Below are positions 43,478 through 52,037 of a stretch of DNA of 64,000 bases, piece after piece. Source of the DNA: Vibrio fortis (GTDB taxonomy: Bacteria > Pseudomonadota > Gammaproteobacteria > Enterobacterales > Vibrionaceae). Numbering within the stretch: the stretch's first letter is position 1; every line of letters starts with the position of its first letter. The translations under genes and the position numbers were made by a program. Location of the stretch: assembly GCF_000695685.1 (NCBI RefSeq), contig NZ_JFFR01000013.1, positions 1-64,000 on the forward strand, given 5' to 3'. The notes below the pieces were generated by a model. It was not told the origin of the DNA. It worked only from the letters and a program-made list of their open reading frames with translations, and searched no databases.

Positions 43478-45364
43478 ATGCTTAAGAAACTCTCATTGAA
43501 AAACAAACTCGCGATTTCAGCGAGTACGGCCATCATAGTCGGGGGGCTACTCGTAGAAGCTTTGTCATTCAATGCTTCACTAAATCGCATGGATGTAGAA
43601 GTTGAGCAGCGCCTTGAGAGTACAACGGCATCTTATAATCAATACGTAACTGATTGGTTGCTATCGAAGGAGCGAGCCTTGACTTCGTTGTCTCAAGAAG
43701 TCGATAAAGCCGCTATCGTGACGCACCTGAAGCAAGTTAGCCACTCTGCAGATTTCGATAACGTATTCTTGGCTTATCCAGATGGAAGTCAAGATAACGC
43801 AAATGGCGTTGTGCTGCCGCCAGGAAACGATGATCCGCGTCAATGGGGTTGGTATATCAACGCCGTCGCAAATCCTAGCAAAGTATTTATGGACAACCCA
43901 ACCGTTGCCGCCGCTACCGGTGCCAATGTTGTCTCTTTAGGTAAAGCGCTCAATCTTCATGGCCAACAGGTCGTATTAGGTGCTGATGTAGAAATCACTG
44001 ACATTCTGAATAGCATGGATAAAGTGATCCTTCCTGGCGACGGCTATATGTTCATCGCTAATGAGAAAGGTAATATCTTTACTCATAAAGACACTAAGCT
44101 TCTTAATCAGCCGGTGACACAACTGGGCTTAGACTTCGATACCATTCAAAACGCATCACGCAGTGGCCAAGACCAATCAATTTCAATCTCTGGTGAAGAG
44201 TACGTATTATACGCTCAGCAGATCGATGGAACGTCACTAACAACCGTTGCTGTCATAAACTACGGTTCTTTGGTCGCACCTTTATTCGAGGCTGTGTGGG
44301 GGCAAGTATTAGCAACAGCCATCGTGGTAGTTATTTGTACACTGCTATTCAACCTGCTTTGTAGCATCCTATTCAGGCCTTTAAACAACGTTTCGCAAGC
44401 ACTTGAGCAAATTGCCAATGGTAGCGGCGATCTTACTCAGCGAATTGAAGTAGAAAGCGAAGATGAAGTGGGTCGTCTCGCCCATAACTTCAATACTTTT
44501 GTGAACAGTCTACAAAAATTAATTGGACATATCCGAGAGCAAGCGCATCTCATCAATGAACAGTCAGATAACAATACACAGCGCTCTAACCATGCCGTGT
44601 CCGAGATTCACCACCAGCAACAAGAGATCACCATGGTTGCAACGGCGGTAACTGAGCTTGCAAGCGCGACCCGCGAAATCGCCTCCAACGCAGAGCAAAC
44701 GGCCAATGCAGCGCAAGGCTCAACCCAGAGCACCAATAATGGTCAATCTTTAGTACAAAGAACAAAAGGATCAATCAATAACCTTGCGATTGAACTGAAT
44801 GAAGCAAGTTCTGTTATCAGTGATTTGGATCGTCACGCTCAAGAGATTTCAACTGTACTTTCTACCATTCAAGGCATTGCTGAACAAACCAACTTATTGG
44901 CACTTAACGCTGCAATTGAGGCAGCACGCGCGGGTGAGCAAGGTCGAGGTTTCGCTGTTGTAGCTGATGAAGTTCGCGTCCTGTCACAACGAACTCATGC
45001 ATCCACAGAAGAAATTAAAACAACGATTGATACACTCCAGCAAACCACGACCCGAGCTGTTAGTTTAATGGATAGCAGTTCAGGTTTAGCAAACAAGTCC
45101 GTATCAGATGCGGATCAAGCAACCAATGCCCTGAGTGAAATCCATGATGCAGTTTCGTTAATCAGTGACATGGCAACACAGATTGCAACAGCAGCGGAAG
45201 AACAAACACACGTCACAGGTGAGATCACACAGAACATTACCTCTATAAAAGACGTTGCCGACGAGCTTGTAATCAGTACTCAAGATAGCTCACAAGAATC
45301 GACGAAGTTGAAGCAGCAAGCGCAAGAACTAACAGACAAAGTAGCTACCTTTAAACTTTCTTAG
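43478..45364 (+). CDS. Methyl-accepting chemotaxis protein with dCache-type sensor
   Basis: A 628-residue chemoreceptor. A cytoplasmic start is followed by a membrane helix at about 11-31, a periplasmic Cache-type ligand domain (about 35-270, with W-Y-I-N-A-V and D-G-Y-M-F-I), a second helix at about 277-298, a HAMP domain ([21 protein letters not shown]) and a long cytoplasmic signalling domain. The hairpin tip reads [21 protein letters not shown], the site that binds CheA/CheW. The ligand class, such as amino acids or organic acids, cannot be told by eye. Confidence 0.94.
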   Translation: MLKKLSLKNKLAISASTAIIVGGLLVEALSFNASLNRMDVEVEQRLESTTASYNQYVTDWLLSKERALTSLSQEVDKAAIVTHLKQVSHSADFDNVFLAYPDGSQDNANGVVLPPGNDDPRQWGWYINAVANPSKVFMDNPTVAAATGANVVSLGKALNLHGQQVVLGADVEITDILNSMDKVILPGDGYMFIANEKGNIFTHKDTKLLNQPVTQLGLDFDTIQNASRSGQDQSISISGEEYVLYAQQIDGTSLTTVAVINYGSLVAPLFEAVWGQVLATAIVVVICTLLFNLLCSILFRPLNNVSQALEQIANGSGDLTQRIEVESEDEVGRLAHNFNTFVNSLQKLIGHIREQAHLINEQSDNNTQRSNHAVSEIHHQQQEITMVATAVTELASATREIASNAEQTANAAQGSTQSTNNGQSLVQRTKGSINNLAIELNEASSVISDLDRHAQEISTVLSTIQGIAEQTNLLALNAAIEAARAGEQGRGFAVVADEVRVLSQRTHASTEEIKTTIDTLQQTTTRAVSLMDSSSGLANKSVSDADQATNALSEIHDAVSLISDMATQIATAAEEQTHVTGEITQNITSIKDVADELVISTQDSSQESTKLKQQAQELTDKVATFKLS

Positions 45365-45390
45365 CTTTTGCAAAAACAGCGCACATTGAA

Positions 45391-45422
45391 AACGGCCAGG
45401 CTAAATACCTGGCCGTTTTTTA
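45391..45422 (+). terminator. Terminator after the chemoreceptor gene
   Basis: Perfect 10-bp stem AACGGCCAGG / CCTGGCCGTT with a seven-base loop, followed by TTTTTATTT. It begins 27 bp after the stop. Confidence 0.93.
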
Positions 45423-45547
45423 TTTACCAAATCGACTAGATACAACATCTTGTGTAAACGTAAACCTAACGGTTCATTAGGCTTTGTGACGATTATTTGT
45501 TACTTTCTGAATCAACATAACCTTTCAATAACATTAATACGGGCGAT

Positions 45548-46576
45548 ATGGATTCTGTTACTCAAGCTGCGCTGGGCGCAACGGTTGCTGGTGCTATTGC
45601 TGGAAAACGCTGCAACGCAAAGGTTCTGCTTGCAGGAGCAGCCTTGGGCACACTACCAGATTTAGATGTCATTCTTGATTACGGTGATGCCGTTCAAAAC
45701 ACCATTAAGCATCGAGGCTTTAGCCACTCGTTGCTGGTACTGCCACCTTTCGCATTGCTGATTTCATGGCTGTATTGCCGTCGCTACGCTGACTCGTTTT
45801 GGACTCTATCGAGAGTGTTCTTCCTAACGGTGAGTGTATTGGTGACACATACTCTATTAGACGCTATGACTACTTATGGCACTCAGCTCATTTGGCCGTT
45901 TGAAGGGTACTTCGAGTTCCGCAACGTATTCATTATCGACCCTTTGTACACCTTGCCCTTGTTGCTAGCGATCGGCGTGGCTTTGATATCTAATCACAAA
46001 GGAGGGCGATGGTGTCAAAGTGTTGTATTGCTATCTAGTCTCTATTTGGGCTGGGGTTATGTGTCGCAGCAAGTGATTTCCGAACGCGTTGAACAGAACT
46101 TACTCGCTCAAAAACTACCTAGGCAGCAAGTGCTGATCACACCGACAGCTTTCAACACCTTCTTATGGCGCGTGGTTGTAATGGACGATGGACAATATTG
46201 GGAAGGGTTGGCGTCGGTCTTAGATAAAGACAAGCACATTGATTTCATCTCTCGTCCACTTGGGCATTGGCCATTGGAAGAGAAACCAAACACGTTAAAG
46301 GGGCTCAATGCATTTTCTCATGGTTACTTAAACTATAGAGAGGAAGACGACGCCTTAATTGTATCCGACCTACGTTTAGGTATGGCGAATAACCTATCAT
46401 TCGAGTTTGTGTTTGCAGAGAAAGATAGCAATGGTGAATGGAAACTGCTTGAAGCGACTCAACGTTACCCAAGTGAACGAGGCCTAGATTTACTCGAACC
46501 ACTTTGGCAACGTTTGAAGGGCGATCAGACTATTGATGCGAACCTGCAGAGAATCGAAGTGAGCTATAAACAGTAA
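45548..46576 (+). CDS. YdjM-like metal-dependent membrane hydrolase
   Basis: A 342-residue protein of the YdjM/DUF457 family. The metal motif is H-R-G-F-S-H-S-L near residue 57, and an earlier D-L-D (L-P-D-L-D-V near 38) and later H-T-L-L-D near 104 fit the metal-dependent hydrolase set. About five membrane segments fill the first 170 residues, while the C-terminal half is soluble and probably periplasmic. YdjM is an SOS-linked inner-membrane protein in E. coli, but no LexA box is obvious here. Substrate unknown. Confidence 0.87.
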   Translation: MDSVTQAALGATVAGAIAGKRCNAKVLLAGAALGTLPDLDVILDYGDAVQNTIKHRGFSHSLLVLPPFALLISWLYCRRYADSFWTLSRVFFLTVSVLVTHTLLDAMTTYGTQLIWPFEGYFEFRNVFIIDPLYTLPLLLAIGVALISNHKGGRWCQSVVLLSSLYLGWGYVSQQVISERVEQNLLAQKLPRQQVLITPTAFNTFLWRVVVMDDGQYWEGLASVLDKDKHIDFISRPLGHWPLEEKPNTLKGLNAFSHGYLNYREEDDALIVSDLRLGMANNLSFEFVFAEKDSNGEWKLLEATQRYPSERGLDLLEPLWQRLKGDQTIDANLQRIEVSYKQ

Positions 46577-46648
46577 CAATTACAAGTGGCCAGTGGTGTT
46601 GAACTCGAAAAGTGTCCATCACTGGCTATCATTGGATAAGTGATAATT

Positions 46649-47173
46649 TCAGCCTTCCCACTCCGACCTAAGCACGCCATATTTCACTGAGTCATAGTAT
46701 TCGCCCTCAAAATAGCGGACTTTGCGCAGCCTCGCTTCTTGTTGGAAGCCAAGTTTAGAGGCAAGCGACATCATTCGTGGGTTACCCGACCATGTCGTTA
46801 AACCCACTCGCTCAATCTCTTTAGTGGCAAATAGATAAGAAACCCAGAGTGAGACAGCGAGTGCTGCAATGCCCTGCCCCCAATAATCGACATCATAAAT
46901 GACCACGCCAGCCTCTAACCAACGTGTTTCTTCACACTCCCAATAACAGTTCACTGTTCCAATCGGGATATCGTCTGCGGTAATAAGTTGTAATTCTGTA
47001 CCCGCAAGTAGCCGCTGAAAAAACGACGCTTCAAACTGCTCAAGCGTTGGGTGTGAGTATGAAAAGTAAGGCCCATTATACTTCGTCCACTCATTATTAG
47101 AGGTAACTAAAGTATGTACCTCAGTCAGTTCACTGGCTTTGGCTGGTCTTATATTTATGCGTTTCTGTTCCAC
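46649..47173 (-). CDS. GNAT acetyltransferase (RimJ/RimL-like)
   Basis: A 174-residue GNAT beginning at GTG with GGGATATAGA upstream. The N-terminal I-N-I-R-P-A-K-A-S-E-L-T, the motif-A region A-G-V-V-I-Y-D-V-D-Y-W-G-Q-G-I-A-A-L-A-V-S-L-W, and the C-terminal R-V-G-L-T-T-W-S-G-N-P-R-M-M-S-L-A-S-K-L-G-F-Q-Q-E-A-R-L-R are seen. The pattern is like the aminoglycoside 6'-acetyltransferase/RimL group. The acceptor is unknown. It is convergent with the YdjM-like gene. Confidence 0.87.
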   Translation of the reverse strand: MEQKRINIRPAKASELTEVHTLVTSNNEWTKYNGPYFSYSHPTLEQFEASFFQRLLAGTELQLITADDIPIGTVNCYWECEETRWLEAGVVIYDVDYWGQGIAALAVSLWVSYLFATKEIERVGLTTWSGNPRMMSLASKLGFQQEARLRKVRYFEGEYYDSVKYGVLRSEWEG

Positions 47174-47290
47174 TCTATATCCCTATTCTGTTATCCAATC
47201 TATGGAGCCCTTCCACCGAGCTTAATTGCAATATTCGCGATGTCCAACTTTACTTTAGCCTGATAGCAAACCATAAAAAATTAATAATAT

Positions 47291-48853
47291 ATGGATGTGA
47301 TGATGAGCAAACCAATAGTCGCGAGTAACAAACCTATCAAGGTTGAACTGAAGGCTAACCAAGAGTACTACTTTTGTACTTGTGGACGGTCAAAAAGCCA
47401 ACCTTTCTGTGATGGTTCTCATGCGGGAACTGAATTCAAACCCAAAGCTTTTACGGCTGAAGAGAGTGGTGACAGCTACCTCTGCCAATGCAAACACTCC
47501 CAAAACCTTCCCTTTTGTGACGGATCCCATAAGCAATTTTCTGATTCTGATATAGGCGCCGAAGGCCCGGGTGTACAAATTCAAACTGTCGATGCTATGC
47601 CAGTAGCTACCGCTACCAAAGTTGAACCTACCGTGGAGTTTATCCACCAGCTGGCTCGGGAAGGACTATCTAAAATGGGGCATCATGGCCCTATGACTTC
47701 CATGGGTGTGCCAAGACACCTGCTTCCTCATTGGGACGATATTCAGGTTATGGTCGCTCAAATGGCCACTAAACCGCTGATGGAAGACGTTCCTGTTTCC
47801 ACGGAGCTAGTCATCGGTCCTAAGGCGAAGAAGCCGCTGAAACTCAAAATACCGTTGTTCGTGTCTGACATGAGTTTTGGCTCACTCTCTGAAGAGGCGA
47901 AAGTATCTTTAGCAACAGGTGCCGAGCTTGCAGGAACAGGTATTTGTTCCGGAGAAGGTGGGATGCTTCCTGAAGAGCAAGCAGCCAATAGCCGTTACTT
48001 CTACGAACTGGCCAGTGCCGGGTTTGGATTTGAAGAGTCCAAATTAAAAAATGTCCAAGCCTTTCACTTCAAAGGTGGACAAGGTGCGAAAACAGGGACG
48101 GGAGGCCACCTACCCGGAGCCAAAAACATCGGCAAAATTGCTGAGGTTCGAGGCATTGAAGCAGGTACTGCGGCGATTTCCCCACCGACATTTAAAGACC
48201 TGAATACTGTTGACGACTTTAAGAAATTTGCCAACCGCGTACGAGAGGTGACAGGCGGAATACCGATCGGTTTTAAGTTAAGCGCCAACCATATTGAAGA
48301 AGATATCCAGTTCGCGCTTGATGCAACAGCAGACTACATCATTCTCGATGGCCGTGGTGGTGGTACAGGTGCAGCTCCTGAGATGTTTAGAGACCACATC
48401 AGTGTTCCTACAATACCGGCCTTGGCGAGAGCACGAGCTTATCTAGATAAAGTAGGCGCGTCAGATCGTGTCACACTCATCATCACCGGCGGCCTTCGGG
48501 TACCGATGGACTTTGTTAAAGCTATAGCTCTTGGGGCTGATGGTGTGGCAATTTCCAATAGTGCGATGCAATCCATCGGCTGTGTGGCAGCCAGAATGTG
48601 TAACACCAACAACTGCCCAGCAGGCATTGCAACCCAGAAAGCCGATTTAAGGCAGCGTCTGAATGTAGAAAAAGCGTCGAACCAATTGAAGAATTTCTTC
48701 GAAGCCTCAACTGAGCTAATGACGGTAATGGCGAGAGCCTGTGGCCACAATCATCTCAACCAATTTAACCCCAACGATCTCGCGACTTGGAATCGCGAAA
48801 TGGCTCACCTATCTGGTATCAAATACTCTGGTTACACTCTAACTGGTCAGTAA
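47291..48853 (+). CDS. Double CDGSH iron-sulfur domain fused to an FMN glutamate-synthase-like domain
   Basis: A 520-residue fusion. Two CDGSH motifs sit at the N-terminus: C29-x-C31, C40-D-G-S-H44 and C65-x-C67, C76-D-G-S-H80, each a 2Fe-2S site with 3-Cys/1-His. From about residue 110 the protein is the FMN-binding central part of glutamate synthase: I-P-L-F-V-S-D-M-S-F-G-S-L-S, K-G-G-Q-G-A-K-x-G-x-G-G-H-L-P, G-R-G-G-G-T-G-A-A-P, and the 3Fe-4S Cys set in C-V-A-A-R-M-C-N-T-N-N-C-P-A-G. The amidotransferase domain is absent, so it cannot use glutamine like GltB. It may be a redox enzyme fed by its own clusters. The start may be ATG 47303. Confidence 0.9.
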   Translation: MDVMMSKPIVASNKPIKVELKANQEYYFCTCGRSKSQPFCDGSHAGTEFKPKAFTAEESGDSYLCQCKHSQNLPFCDGSHKQFSDSDIGAEGPGVQIQTVDAMPVATATKVEPTVEFIHQLAREGLSKMGHHGPMTSMGVPRHLLPHWDDIQVMVAQMATKPLMEDVPVSTELVIGPKAKKPLKLKIPLFVSDMSFGSLSEEAKVSLATGAELAGTGICSGEGGMLPEEQAANSRYFYELASAGFGFEESKLKNVQAFHFKGGQGAKTGTGGHLPGAKNIGKIAEVRGIEAGTAAISPPTFKDLNTVDDFKKFANRVREVTGGIPIGFKLSANHIEEDIQFALDATADYIILDGRGGGTGAAPEMFRDHISVPTIPALARARAYLDKVGASDRVTLIITGGLRVPMDFVKAIALGADGVAISNSAMQSIGCVAARMCNTNNCPAGIATQKADLRQRLNVEKASNQLKNFFEASTELMTVMARACGHNHLNQFNPNDLATWNREMAHLSGIKYSGYTLTGQ

Positions 48854-48860
48854 GCTTATC

Positions 48861-48886
48861 GGGCAGTTTCGCGCTGCCCTTTCTCT
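48861..48886 (+). terminator. Terminator after the CDGSH fusion gene
   Basis: GGGCAG / CTGCCC stem with loop TTTCGCG, followed by TTTCTCTC. The stem is short (six base pairs) but GC-rich, and it sits 8 bp after the stop. Confidence 0.65.
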
Positions 48887-49032
48887 CAAACTGTAATTTC
48901 TCAAACCTATCGTTTTTTCTAGCCACTTCACTCTCCTCACTGCCCACTTCTCATAAATTAGATAAGTCTTTGTTTACTTATGGTTAGTCTGATTAAAATA
49001 ACGACAATAAACGTCCCCAAAAGAGTGTAAAG

Positions 49033-49401
49033 ATGATTAGCCATTTCGATCATATTGTTTTGACTGTTTCTGATATAGAGAGAGCTGTCGAGTTCTACAC
49101 GCGTGTGTTATGCATGGAAGAAGTGACTTTTGCTAACGGTCGCAAGGCAGTCAAATTCGGGAACCAGAAGATCAACTTTCAATTGTTAGGACAAGAGCCA
49201 CGAAACATCGCCAATGTGGGTTCTGGTGATCTCTGTTTAATTGCCAATTGGCCACTGGAGCAAGTGATTGCTCACTTGGATAAAGAAAACATCGAGATCA
49301 TTGAAGGTCCAGTCGCAAAATCTGGTGCCGTTGGCGCAATCCAATCCGTGTACTTTTCAGATCCCGATAAAAACTTAGTCGAAGTGAGCGTCTATCCTTA
49401 G
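49033..49401 (+). CDS. VOC-family (glyoxalase/dioxygenase-like) protein
   Basis: A 122-residue VOC protein. The first strand F-D-H-I-V-L-T-V-S-D-I-E-R-A-V-E-F-Y-T-R-V-L carries the canonical His5/6 position, and the end Y-F-S-D-P-D-K-N-L-V-E-V-S holds the matching Glu. So the metal pair is intact, unlike the VOC gene at 38005. Members are small-molecule dioxygenases, glyoxalases or fosfomycin-resistance-like enzymes. No neighbouring gene is co-oriented within a short distance except the upstream fusion gene, 180 bp away behind a terminator. Confidence 0.88.
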   Translation: MISHFDHIVLTVSDIERAVEFYTRVLCMEEVTFANGRKAVKFGNQKINFQLLGQEPRNIANVGSGDLCLIANWPLEQVIAHLDKENIEIIEGPVAKSGAVGAIQSVYFSDPDKNLVEVSVYP

Positions 49402-49466
49402 CATTCTCGTTAACTCGCCGTTCTGGCAAATAATTCGAAGGTTAGAACTGCGGGTTAAATACACCA

Positions 49467-49892
49467 TCACGAAGTACGTCCTTTCAAAAGCACCCCAAAA
49501 ATCACCAACACAGCTCCAATCATTTGCATTTCTAAAGTCGCTATACCTTTGGTGTACATTTCCACGACGAGGCCAAACAACATCTGGCCAGCCACCACCA
49601 ATACGATGGAGTTTGTCGAACCTAACCTCACCATTACGAAGCTGTTAACTGCGACATATAAAGCTCCAATGACACCACCGAGATATAATAAGGGTTCGCT
49701 TGGCATAGCCTGCAAAGGGCCCAATAGTGAAACCGACATAGTGAGCAGCAGTATGGATAAAAACAGAAAGCCAACAACATGGTTCACTAAAGACGCATGA
49801 AAGGCGCCGTATTTAGTGGAAAGCTGCCCATTAAAGACTCGACTCAATGTGATACAGAAGCCGTTCAGTATTCCAATCAACACAAAAATCAT
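49467..49892 (-). CDS. DMT-superfamily small transporter (YdcZ/DUF606), second of a pair
   Basis: A 141-residue protein with four or five membrane helices, the size of the DUF606/YdcZ (DMT_YdcZ) family. Marks include N-G-x-L-S-x-K-Y-G-x-x-x-A-S-L-V-N-H near residue 22 and the A-L-Y-V-A-V-N-S-F loop near 80. These proteins occur as fused or paired halves of ten-helix transporters. It overlaps the upstream half by 4 bp. Together they probably form one transporter of unknown substrate. Confidence 0.87.
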   Translation of the reverse strand: MIFVLIGILNGFCITLSRVFNGQLSTKYGAFHASLVNHVVGFLFLSILLLTMSVSLLGPLQAMPSEPLLYLGGVIGALYVAVNSFVMVRLGSTNSIVLVVAGQMLFGLVVEMYTKGIATLEMQMIGAVLVIFGVLLKGRTS

Positions 49893-50350
49893 TGGCCGCC
49901 TACCTTAGCGTAAATAATCAATAACGCTCCTGCTGTTACAAACAATGTAGGAACGAGATTGGCAAGCGATAACCTTACCGTCGGTTGGTTGAACAGTCCA
50001 AATTGCTCGATTAAAAGTGACAATGCAAATTGCCCAATCAGCGCCAGAGCTAACGTTCCTGTCAGGCCAATTTCACTCTGTACCGTTATCGAAGCTAAGA
50101 CCACGGTAAAAGCCCCAGGTATTCCACCAAACCAATATCGGTTCTTTACCTCTACCTTTTCCTGCGAACTGCCACGACTCTTAAATATCAAATACAAGAG
50201 AAGCGCTACGATACCGCCAACTCCATGAGCAATCCAGGACGCTTGAGAAGCCGACGTTGCAACGGCCAACTCACTATTCACATTAATCATCAGAGCCAAT
50301 AACACACCGCTAAATACGGCCATAAGGCTCAAACTTAGTTTCTCTAACAT
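49889..50350 (-). CDS. DMT-superfamily small transporter (YdcZ/DUF606), first of a pair
   Basis: A 153-residue membrane protein similar in plan to its partner: G-V-L-L-A-L-M-I-N-V-N-S-E-L-A, A-S-W-I-A-H-G-V-G-G-I-V-A, then Y-W-F-G-G-I-P-G-A-F-T-V-V-L-A and G-L-T-G-T-L-A-L-A-L-I-G-Q. About five helices. It is translated first, with the second half gene overlapping by four bases. It is divergent from a LysR gene 93 bp away, the usual arrangement for a LysR-controlled exporter. Likely an efflux function, by analogy only. Confidence 0.87.
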   Translation of the reverse strand: MLEKLSLSLMAVFSGVLLALMINVNSELAVATSASQASWIAHGVGGIVALLLYLIFKSRGSSQEKVEVKNRYWFGGIPGAFTVVLASITVQSEIGLTGTLALALIGQFALSLLIEQFGLFNQPTVRLSLANLVPTLFVTAGALLIIYAKVGGQ

Positions 50351-50443
50351 AATCTACCCTCTTAAAGATGGCATGATTATAATTAGGCAATTAAACAAGT
50401 ATAATACCCACTTAATAACAACTAAGTTGAGTTAAATTCAACA

Positions 50444-51337
50444 ATGAGAGATGTATTTTCAGCCATACCTGTTTTTGTCGCTGTCGTGGAATCGGGCTCG
50501 TTTTCTGCAGCAGCAGAACGCTTGAATATGACAAAGTCCGCAGTCAGCAAGCGTATCTCCGGTTTGGAAGATAACCTCGGCACGCGTTTATTCCACCGTA
50601 GCACTCGTAAACTCACACTGACTGAGGCCGGAGAGCAGTTCTCTGACTATGCGCGCAACGCCCTATTCATCGCTCAACAAGGGATCAATGCAACCACACT
50701 CCATCAGGGGAAACCCAAAGGCACATTGAAAATCAATGCTCCAATGACGTTTTCTAGATTGCACTTAGTCCCGTTATTGAAAGAGTTTCTCGACCAGTAC
50801 CCAGATATCAAAGTGATACTGAGCATGGATGACAAAGTCGTAGAGATGATTGAAGGCGGTTACGATGTCGGCATACGTATTGGTGAGCTCAAAGACTCAT
50901 CTCTGATTGCAAAAAGGCTCGCTAAATGCCATAGCGTAGTGTGCGCCTCTCCTGAATATCTGGCCGAATATGGGACTCCGAAAACACCGTCTGATTTAAA
51001 AGACCATAATTGTATCTACTACAGCCTATTCCAAGCGGGTGTTGAGTGGACCTTTTATCGTGATAACGAGAAACTAAAAGTTGAGCCTAAGGGGAACTTC
51101 GTGGTCAATAACAGCGATGCGATTTGCGAGATGCTGTTGCAAGGGCTAGGAATATGCCAAATGCCTACCTTTATAGTAAGAAACCACCTAGATTCTGGGC
51201 GTTTGATAGAAGTGCTTCAAGAGTTCAGCCTACCTGATCACAACATCTACGCGGTTTACCCAGAACGTCGTCATATACCAGAGAAAGTCAGAGTTTTTCT
51301 CGAATTTCTAGAGAATAGATTGAGCTCGGTATACTAA
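50444..51337 (+). CDS. LysR-family regulator, divergent from the DMT pair
   Basis: A 297-residue LysR. The helix-turn-helix is V-E-S-G-S-F-S-A-A-A-E-R-L-N-M-T-K-S-A-V-S-K-R-I near residues 18-41, followed by L-E-D-N-L-G-T-R-L-F-H-R-S-T-R-K-L-T-L-T-E-A-G. The effector half is of the CrgA/PecT-type group that includes R-I-G-E-L and V-C-A-S-P-E-Y-L. The 93-bp divergent promoter region is AT-rich and probably holds its operator. It likely controls the DMT transporter pair. Confidence 0.9.
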   Translation: MRDVFSAIPVFVAVVESGSFSAAAERLNMTKSAVSKRISGLEDNLGTRLFHRSTRKLTLTEAGEQFSDYARNALFIAQQGINATTLHQGKPKGTLKINAPMTFSRLHLVPLLKEFLDQYPDIKVILSMDDKVVEMIEGGYDVGIRIGELKDSSLIAKRLAKCHSVVCASPEYLAEYGTPKTPSDLKDHNCIYYSLFQAGVEWTFYRDNEKLKVEPKGNFVVNNSDAICEMLLQGLGICQMPTFIVRNHLDSGRLIEVLQEFSLPDHNIYAVYPERRHIPEKVRVFLEFLENRLSSVY

Positions 51338-51488
51338 AAGCCACTGCGAACAACCTATTTTATAACTCAGATTAACGATAGTTTTTACCTATCAAAAACA
51401 TAGAAACAGTCCATTTCTCTTAGTCATAGGGACAGCATAAACTGTATCCAACAAAACAAAATAACCTAACAAGAACAAGGTAAACAAA

Positions 51489-51959
51489 ATGACTAAGAAT
51501 TTTATTGGACTAGATAACCAACAATCACAACAACTTGCACATGAACTAAATTCACTACTTGCTCACTACCAAGTTCTGTACATGAATGCGCGTGGTTACC
51601 ACTGGAACATCAAAGGCGAATCTTTCTTTGAGCTACACGTGAAATTTGAAGAGATCTATACTGACCTTCAAACCAAAATCGATGAGATCGCAGAACGAAT
51701 CCTTACACTAGGTCACACACCCGATCACGCATTCAGCCGCTACCTTGAAGTAAGTTCAATCAAAGAACACCAAAATGCCACTCAGGGTAAAGACTGCGTA
51801 ACTGGACTAGTAAATGGCTTCAGCGAGCTATTAGTCAAACAGCGCGACATTCTTGAAAAAGCAGGTGACGCATCTGATGAAGGTACAGCAGCTCTTATGG
51901 GTGACTACATTCGTGAACAAGAAAAGCTAATGTGGATGCTAAACGCTTATCTTCAATAA
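51489..51959 (+). CDS. dps: Dps-family ferritin-like DNA-protection protein
   Basis: A 156-residue Dps/MrgA-type protein that would form a 12-mer storing iron and shielding DNA. The inter-subunit ferroxidase site is visible: Y-H-W-N-I-K-G-E-S-F-F-E-L-H-V-K-F-E-E-I-Y (about 37-58), with His, Asp/Glu positions as in Dps. The N-terminal tail is short and not very basic, so binding to DNA may be weak. AAGGT lies upstream of the ATG. A strong bidirectional terminator follows. Confidence 0.92.
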   Translation: MTKNFIGLDNQQSQQLAHELNSLLAHYQVLYMNARGYHWNIKGESFFELHVKFEEIYTDLQTKIDEIAERILTLGHTPDHAFSRYLEVSSIKEHQNATQGKDCVTGLVNGFSELLVKQRDILEKAGDASDEGTAALMGDYIREQEKLMWMLNAYLQ

Positions 51960-51984
51960 TCTAGTTGATTGCTTCTTCAATTGA

Positions 51985-52020
51985 AAAAGAGCTTAAAGCG
52001 ATTGCTTTAAGCTCTTTTGT
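51985..52020. terminator. Bidirectional terminator after dps
   Basis: A 15-bp perfect stem AAAAGAGCTTAAAGC / GCTTTAAGCTCTTTT with a four-base loop GATT. It lies 25 bp after the dps stop and about 20 bp beyond the stop of the converging secreted-protein gene, so it serves both. Confidence 0.93.
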
Positions 52021-52037
52021 TATTTAATAAGTTTGCT

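Noticed and set aside
46585..46640. Hairpin GCCAGTG / CACTGGC between the YdjM-like and GNAT genes
   Set aside because: The loop is long and no T-run follows on either strand, so I do not call it a terminator.
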